This document shows positions 23,783-27,972 of a DNA stretch of 27,972 nt, one piece after another. The notes under the pieces were generated by a model. That model did not search any database. It was not told the DNA's origin and saw nothing but the letters and a program-made list of their open reading frames with translations. Within the stretch, counting starts at the first letter, position 1. Each line of letters starts with the position of its first letter. The translations under genes were made by a program, and so were the position numbers. Origin of the DNA: Spirochaetia bacterium (lineage in GTDB: Bacteria > Spirochaetota > Spirochaetia > Treponematales > Breznakiellaceae); assembly GCA_026002045.1 (NCBI GenBank), contig BOAV01000026.1:1-27972 (forward strand). Direction: 5' to 3'.

Positions 23783-24799
23783 GTGAAATTACTTATAACC
23801 GGATCGGCCGGATTTATCAGCGGATATTTGGTAGAGGAACTATTAAAGCACGGGCATTATGTGGTCGGCATAGATAACTTTTCTAAATATGGCAAGGTAA
23901 AGAAATCCTATGACGATAATCCAAACTATGATTTTTACGAGGGCGACGTCAAAGATACTGAGCTGATGAAGTCGCTGGTAAAAGACTGCGATCAGATTGT
24001 GGCGATTGCGGCTATGATTGGTGGAACAGCTTATTTCCATACATATCCGTATGACATTATGGCGGAAAATGAAAAGATTATAGCAAGTACTTTCGACGCC
24101 GCACTTGCCGAATTTAAGCGTCCCGGAAATAATTTAAAAAAGATAACAATGTTCTCCTCTAGTCTTGTTTTTGAACGGGCGGTAAAATTCCCAAACCGTG
24201 AAGAAGATGTTTTATTCACAATTCCACCGATGAGCGCGTACGCTTTTCAAAAATTGACGACCGAGTATTGGTGCCGTGCAGCATCAGATCAATACGGGCT
24301 ACCCTATACGATAATCCGCCCATGCAATTGTGCGGGGATCGGCGAAAAAAAGGCCCTTATTGACCCTAATTTGCCATCCGGCAATATAAACATGGCTCTC
24401 GGTCACGTAATTCCCGATATCGTGAAAAAGATTGCGTTTGGGCAGGATCCTTTGCATATTCTTGGTACGGGTAAGCAGACACGGCATTTTACCTATGCCG
24501 GCGATATAGCAGACGGAGTCGTGAAAAGTATAGAAAGCGAAAATTCCGTGAACGAAGATTTCAATATAGTGACTGAAACTTCTACATCCATACTGGACCT
24601 TGCCATGAATATTTGGCGGCGGATAAATGGGGATAGACCGTTCACGTTTGTCTCCGACGAAGCGTTCAAATACGATCAGGTTATCCGTGAGCCGTCGAAT
24701 GTAAAAGCCAAAGAGTTACTGGGATTCGAGGCGAAAACTACCCTCGACCAAATCCTCGACGAGGTTGTCCCCTGGGTGCAGGAACAAATAAAAAAATGA
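23783..24799 (+). CDS. NAD-dependent epimerase/dehydratase (extended SDR)
   Basis: From a GTG at 23783 (AGAGGA five bases upstream) the protein has 338 residues and starts KLLITGSAGFISGYL. The SDR signature SSS (125-127) and Y153-x3-K157 (SAYAFQK) are present, as are IIRPCNCAG and GTGKQTRHFTYAGDIADG, typical of sugar-nucleotide epimerases and of UDP-glucuronate decarboxylases. It acts in the cytoplasm on a nucleotide sugar, probably the product of the preceding dehydrogenase. The exact reaction cannot be told. The frame is open upstream within the dehydrogenase gene, but without similarity. Confidence 0.85.
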   Translation: MKLLITGSAGFISGYLVEELLKHGHYVVGIDNFSKYGKVKKSYDDNPNYDFYEGDVKDTELMKSLVKDCDQIVAIAAMIGGTAYFHTYPYDIMAENEKIIASTFDAALAEFKRPGNNLKKITMFSSSLVFERAVKFPNREEDVLFTIPPMSAYAFQKLTTEYWCRAASDQYGLPYTIIRPCNCAGIGEKKALIDPNLPSGNINMALGHVIPDIVKKIAFGQDPLHILGTGKQTRHFTYAGDIADGVVKSIESENSVNEDFNIVTETSTSILDLAMNIWRRINGDRPFTFVSDEAFKYDQVIREPSNVKAKELLGFEAKTTLDQILDEVVPWVQEQIKK

Positions 24800-24818
24800 A
24801 AAGCATGGAGAAATAATC

Positions 24819-25586
24819 ATGCCGTATGTACCCTTTAGGGAAGCATTGGGTAATATGGAAATATCAAGAGGAGATATCCTTATGGTCACTTCCGATATTA
24901 CCCGCTTGATGATGCTACAAAAAACTAATGAAAAATCACTGGATACAAATCCACTTATTGATGCACTACAAACTCTTGTGGGAGAAGAGGGGACCCTGTT
25001 ATTTCCCACATATAATTGGAATTTCTGCAAGGGTCAACCATTTGATTATTATAAAACGCCTTCTCAGACTGGTTTTTTCAGCAAGGTCGCCTTACAGAGG
25101 AAGGATTTTAAGCGTACCAGGCACCCTATATATTCCTTCGCTGTATGGGGGAAATATAAGGATTTTCTTTGTTCCCTTGAAAATATAGAATCCTTTGGCT
25201 CCGATTCGCCTTTTGATTTTCTGTATAAACAGCATGGGAAAAATCTTATCATAGATGTCAAATCTGTGTTTACCTTTAAGTTATATGTAGAGGAATCGGT
25301 TGGCGTTCCCTACCGGTATATAAAAAATTTTACCGCCCTTTATACGGATGAATTGTCAAATTGCAGTGAAAAAACCTATTCCATGTATGTAAGGAATTTG
25401 GAGATGGATGCCGATTCTGATGTTCAGTTGTATATGGACGATCTTAAATGTGAAGGGATCGCAAAAGAAAATATGATAAATGGTGTGTCTTTTCTAATGG
25501 TTGATCTTTACCGGGCTTTCGATGTCTTGAGAAATGATATTTTATACAACCGTTCGAGAAAAATTGCATCTTATAAAGGACAATGA
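24819..25586 (+). CDS. AAC(3)-family acyltransferase-like protein
   Basis: The 255-residue protein has the fold markers of the aminoglycoside 3-N-acetyltransferase family: GEEGTLLFPTYNWNFC (55-70), TGFFSKVALQ, RHPIYSFAVWGK (near 105-116), FGSDSPFDFLYKQHGKNLII and VEESVGVPYRYIKNF. Family members in polysaccharide loci are thought to acylate amino sugars rather than give drug resistance. The expected T-x-x-H-x-x-E catalytic segment reads T152-F-K-L155-Y-V-E158, with leucine where I expect the histidine, so activity is uncertain. The ATG follows GGAG. An acyl carrier protein and an AMP-forming ligase follow directly, suggesting that the acyl donor is ACP-bound rather than acetyl-CoA. Confidence 0.78.
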   Translation: MPYVPFREALGNMEISRGDILMVTSDITRLMMLQKTNEKSLDTNPLIDALQTLVGEEGTLLFPTYNWNFCKGQPFDYYKTPSQTGFFSKVALQRKDFKRTRHPIYSFAVWGKYKDFLCSLENIESFGSDSPFDFLYKQHGKNLIIDVKSVFTFKLYVEESVGVPYRYIKNFTALYTDELSNCSEKTYSMYVRNLEMDADSDVQLYMDDLKCEGIAKENMINGVSFLMVDLYRAFDVLRNDILYNRSRKIASYKGQ

Positions 25587-25588
25587 TT

Positions 25589-25834
25589 ATGAATACTAAT
25601 GATAAGATGGATGAAATATTCCGGGAAATTTGTCGTTTGGATAATGTTGCCATAGTATATGATGAATGGAAGCCTGGAGATATCGTTGATTGGGATTCTA
25701 TGGCGAGTTTGGAACTTGTCCAGTCATTGGAAAACGAATTTCATATTTCAATTGATTTTGAGGAACTTTTGGAATTGTCAGATTGGGGTAAATATAAAAT
25801 TTTAGTGAATAATAAAATTGGTAATGCAAAGTAA
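25589..25834 (+). CDS. Acyl carrier protein
   Basis: This acidic protein of 81 residues has the carrier signature VDWDSMASLELVQSLENEF, in which the serine of DSM is the site for the 4'-phosphopantetheine arm. I chose the ATG at 25589, eight bases after AAAGGA; the ATG at 25583 is in frame but only two bases from that site. It differs from the housekeeping AcpP, whose motif is DSLDTVEL, and lies between a transferase and an AMP-forming ligase. It probably carries the acyl group that the ligase activates and the transferase moves. Confidence 0.85.
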   Translation: MNTNDKMDEIFREICRLDNVAIVYDEWKPGDIVDWDSMASLELVQSLENEFHISIDFEELLELSDWGKYKILVNNKIGNAK

Positions 25835-25847
25835 GGGTTGTGAAAGT

Positions 25848-27326
25848 ATGTATATCACCGTCCTGGAAGTTATTTTGTCCCATGCGGCTTCTGTTCCCGG
25901 TAAAACAGCCTTGGTCGATCATAATAACAAGCTGACTTATAGGGAACTTCTTAAGGCAATACAGGCAGCAGCTTTCTTCCTGCGTAAAAGGGGTGTGCAA
26001 AAAGGAGACATGGTAATAATTTCAGCAATTCCTTCTATTCGCTTTGTTGTCGCTTATTTTGCCGTTTTGTATATTGGGGCGGTCGCTATCCCGGTTGATA
26101 AGAATGCAAATAAAGACGCGATAATAAAAATGAGTGAATATTTTAACAGCAAAGTTGTTTTTATTGAAAATGATGTAATAGAAGCTATAAATACTTATAA
26201 GTTATCCGAATTAACTAATGAATTTTTTAACGATCCTGTCCAGCCTGAAGTACTTGTCGGAGAAGATCTTGCCAATATATTTTTTACTAGCGCAACGACT
26301 GGCAGCCCAAAGGGTGTCATGTTGACCCATAAAAATATACTATCCCAAACATTGGCTACCATTGACATAACAGATGTTTCATCAGATGTTGTCTGGCTCA
26401 TTCCTATACCCTTACATCATGTAGCGGCGTTACGTCGTTTGCGTGCTGTGTTGTTTTGTGGTGGAACTGTTGTACTGGAAAACGGGTTTAGTTCACTGAT
26501 AAATATATTTGGCACAATAATAAAGAATCGTTGTACCGGAATTACCTGTACTCCGTCTGCAATGAGGATTCTTTATGAACAAACAAAAAATAATATAAGC
26601 AAGCTATTCGGTGGCTTACAAGCTATCGTGCTTGATACCATGCCAATACCATTGGATATGAAACAAAGTCTGGTTAAAGACTTACCCCTGGTAAATATTT
26701 ACAATGTATATGGATCTACGGAAGCTGCAGGTATTATCGCCATAAATTACAGCAAAAGGACAGATAAAATTGGTTCAATAGGTATCCCTGCCACTGGTGT
26801 TAAAGTTAAAATTGTTAATAACGACAATAAAGAAATAAAATCAAGTCCGGAAAATACCGGCAGGCTGGCGATATATGGTGATATGGTTATGCGTGGGTAT
26901 TGGGGCGAAGAAAAACTAACCCAGGAGTCTATAGTCGATGGCTGGCTGATAATGAATGATATAGCCTATATTGATGATGATGGTTATATTTTTTTATTGG
27001 GCCGGGTCGATGATATTATTATTATTGGTGGAGAAAAGGTTTCCCCCTTTGAAATAGAAAATAAGATAAACAGCTTCGAAAGTATTAAGGATTCTTGTTG
27101 CATTGCTGTGGAAGACCCTCAAGGTGTTTTGGGACAAATTCCAATAGCATTTATAACTGTTCACAAAGATATGTCCTATTCGGAAAAATTATTACATGAT
27201 TATCTTCAGCAAAATCTGGAAAGGCATAAAATACCGCGAAAGATAATCCTTGTTGATGAAATTCCCCGGAACATAATGGGAAAAATGCTTCGCCGGGAAT
27301 TGATAAAAGCATATCAGGAAAATTGA
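25848..27326 (+). CDS. AMP-forming acyl ligase (ANL superfamily)
   Basis: The 492-residue enzyme activates a carboxylic acid with ATP to an acyl-adenylate and passes it to a thiol, here probably the neighbouring carrier protein. Core motifs are FFTSATTGSPKGVMLTHKN (145-163; A149 stands where glycine is usual), NVYGSTEAAG, LGRVDDIIIIGGEKVSP and PRNIMGKMLRREL with the C-terminal catalytic lysine. No membrane segment is seen. The start is the ATG at 25848, 13 bases after the ACP stop. Whether the substrate is a fatty, hydroxy or amino acid cannot be said. Confidence 0.88.
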   Translation: MYITVLEVILSHAASVPGKTALVDHNNKLTYRELLKAIQAAAFFLRKRGVQKGDMVIISAIPSIRFVVAYFAVLYIGAVAIPVDKNANKDAIIKMSEYFNSKVVFIENDVIEAINTYKLSELTNEFFNDPVQPEVLVGEDLANIFFTSATTGSPKGVMLTHKNILSQTLATIDITDVSSDVVWLIPIPLHHVAALRRLRAVLFCGGTVVLENGFSSLINIFGTIIKNRCTGITCTPSAMRILYEQTKNNISKLFGGLQAIVLDTMPIPLDMKQSLVKDLPLVNIYNVYGSTEAAGIIAINYSKRTDKIGSIGIPATGVKVKIVNNDNKEIKSSPENTGRLAIYGDMVMRGYWGEEKLTQESIVDGWLIMNDIAYIDDDGYIFLLGRVDDIIIIGGEKVSPFEIENKINSFESIKDSCCIAVEDPQGVLGQIPIAFITVHKDMSYSEKLLHDYLQQNLERHKIPRKIILVDEIPRNIMGKMLRRELIKAYQEN

Positions 27327-27362
27327 CTAATTTTTCAATATATTATTGTTAGGAGTTGTATC

Positions 27363-27635
27363 ATGGAACAAAAAACCGTTGGGATTGATGGGACAAAAGT
27401 ATTGTATGCCAAATCAAAGGATGAGATGGATGAAAAGGAAATATTGTATGAATATTTCAGGAATTCGCCAGTTCCCGAAGACTTGATGTTGGAACAACTT
27501 TCTTTATACATTACCAGGCAAAATTTATCAGATATATTATATTATGATAATTTATATAAAAAGATACTGGATAAACACGGAGTTATTTGTGACCTTGGTG
27601 TTTTTTATGGCCGACCATACCGGATGCGCCTATGA
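27363..27635 (+). pseudogene. Truncated class I methyltransferase (N-terminal part)
   Basis: The frame gives 90 residues after an ATG with TAGGAG upstream. Its last third, YKKILDKHGVICDLGVFYG, matches the start of SAM-dependent methyltransferases of the TylF-like type, in which a glycine-rich loop (motif I) binds SAM. Right after GVFYG the similarity ends and the protein stops after RPYRMRL; no other frame downstream continues the domain. Without the rest of the SAM fold it cannot be an active methyltransferase, so it is most likely a gene cut by rearrangement. A short functional protein cannot be excluded. Confidence 0.6.
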
Positions 27636-27661
27636 TTAATATTTTCATAACAGCACCTATT

Positions 27662-27972
27662 TTATTCAATCCACTTTACATTGTGTGGATACGCGCTCCC
27701 ATTATTTTTGTATAGAATTTTTATTCCATTCCTGTTATTGGGGTCATCTCTTTGAACATAATCATCATGTCCGTATATCACATTAAATATTTCTGTATAT
27801 ACCGGGTTCCAGCTAAACATCCTGGAGTAATCCATTTTGTAAGAAAACATACCTTCAAAATGAGAATAATCATTTTTATAGGGAAATGGCGGTATAAAGT
27901 CGCTGATAATCAAATATCCATTATTGGACAAGCACCTATCTACTTCATAAGCAATTTTAAATAGATCTTCTC
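27662..27972 (-). CDS. Class I SAM methyltransferase, C-terminal part (runs off the right edge)
   Basis: The minus-strand frame is open to the window edge, so the gene starts outside. The readable part begins EDLFKIAYEVDRCLSNNGYL and continues IISDFIPPFPYKNDYSHFEG, with the shape of the post-motif strand of methyltransferases (L..GG.L...D). The remainder (MFSWNPVYTEIFNVIYGHDD) has no motif I know. It is not the missing half of the facing gene at 27363, because it lies on the other strand and belongs to a different subgroup. The target could be a sugar of the glycan. It is clearly AT-rich. Confidence 0.6.
   Translation of the reverse strand, partial: EDLFKIAYEVDRCLSNNGYLIISDFIPPFPYKNDYSHFEGMFSYKMDYSRMFSWNPVYTEIFNVIYGHDDYVQRDDPNNRNGIKILYKNNGSAYPHNVKWIE

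Noticed and set aside
24819..25586. Aminoglycoside resistance gene
   Set aside because: Although of the AAC(3) family, it lies in a glycan cluster next to a carrier protein and ligase and appears to lack the catalytic histidine; drug resistance is not supported.
27605..27720. Rescue of the broken methyltransferase by a single frameshift
   Set aside because: I read the other forward frame after GVFYG; it gives WPTIPDAPMINIF and onward without methyltransferase features, so a simple one-base error does not explain the break.
1..27972. CRISPR arrays, insertion sequences, tRNA or rRNA genes
   Set aside because: I saw no regularly spaced direct repeats, no transposase motifs with terminal repeats and no cloverleaf-type sequence; short RNA genes could still have escaped reading by eye.

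Overview
The window looks like chromosomal DNA of a treponeme-like spirochaete. I infer this from gene content: an Rnf operon in the order C-D-G-E-A-B next to a fused LicC-LicA phosphocholine gene, an arrangement of enzymes known from the CDP-choline pathway of oral Treponema. The left part is GC-rich, as in termite-gut treponemes. No rRNA or tRNA is present to confirm the taxonomy, so the assignment stays tentative.

Layout. (1) 1-1048: a 16-G tract, an AT-rich gene-free stretch, and a leftward BrnT-type toxin / small antitoxin / truncated HTH-antitoxin operon with a scrap of a second BrnT-like tail. (2) 1150-6271: a complete rightward Rnf complex, mostly with overlapping genes; it couples ferredoxin and NAD to an ion gradient. 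(3) 6404-10212: a choline/ethanolamine cluster of an HTH-LicC-LicA fusion, an EutH-like permease and a second LicC, behind a promoter flanked by an inverted repeat. (4) 10209-11030: leftward uppP (undecaprenyl-diphosphate phosphatase), stop-to-stop with the second licC; its upstream region holds two stacked palindromes. (5) 11319-11744: a VanZ-like membrane protein. (6) 11826-27635: one long rightward run of tightly spaced or overlapping genes for a surface glycan. It starts with a DUF4143-type ATPase coupled to rmlA, then rmlC, rmlD, rmlB (dTDP-L-rhamnose), wecC and wecB (UDP-ManNAcA), an ABC flippase of PglK type, a PseB-like dehydratase, a family 2 glycosyltransferase, a second nucleotide-sugar dehydrogenase, an epimerase, and an acylation module (AAC(3)-like transferase, acyl carrier protein, AMP-forming ligase). 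(7) 27363-27972: a methyltransferase broken inside its SAM motif and, facing it, a second methyltransferase running off the right edge.

How it fits together. RmlABCD and WecB/WecC make rhamnose and ManNAcA donors. PseB, the second dehydrogenase and the epimerase would make rarer sugars. The glycosyltransferase and ABC transporter would assemble and flip a lipid-linked glycan, and UppP would recycle the undecaprenyl carrier. The ligase-ACP-acyltransferase trio would load an unusual acyl group onto an amino sugar. The LicCA/LicC2 pair makes CDP-choline or CDP-ethanolamine, either for phospholipid or for decorating the glycan.

Base composition falls visibly along the glycan cluster: the rml genes are as GC-rich as rnf, wecC/wecB are intermediate, and everything from about 21.7 kb is AT-rich. 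This suggests the distal part was acquired separately. All assignments come from reading motifs by eye; no search or computation was run.
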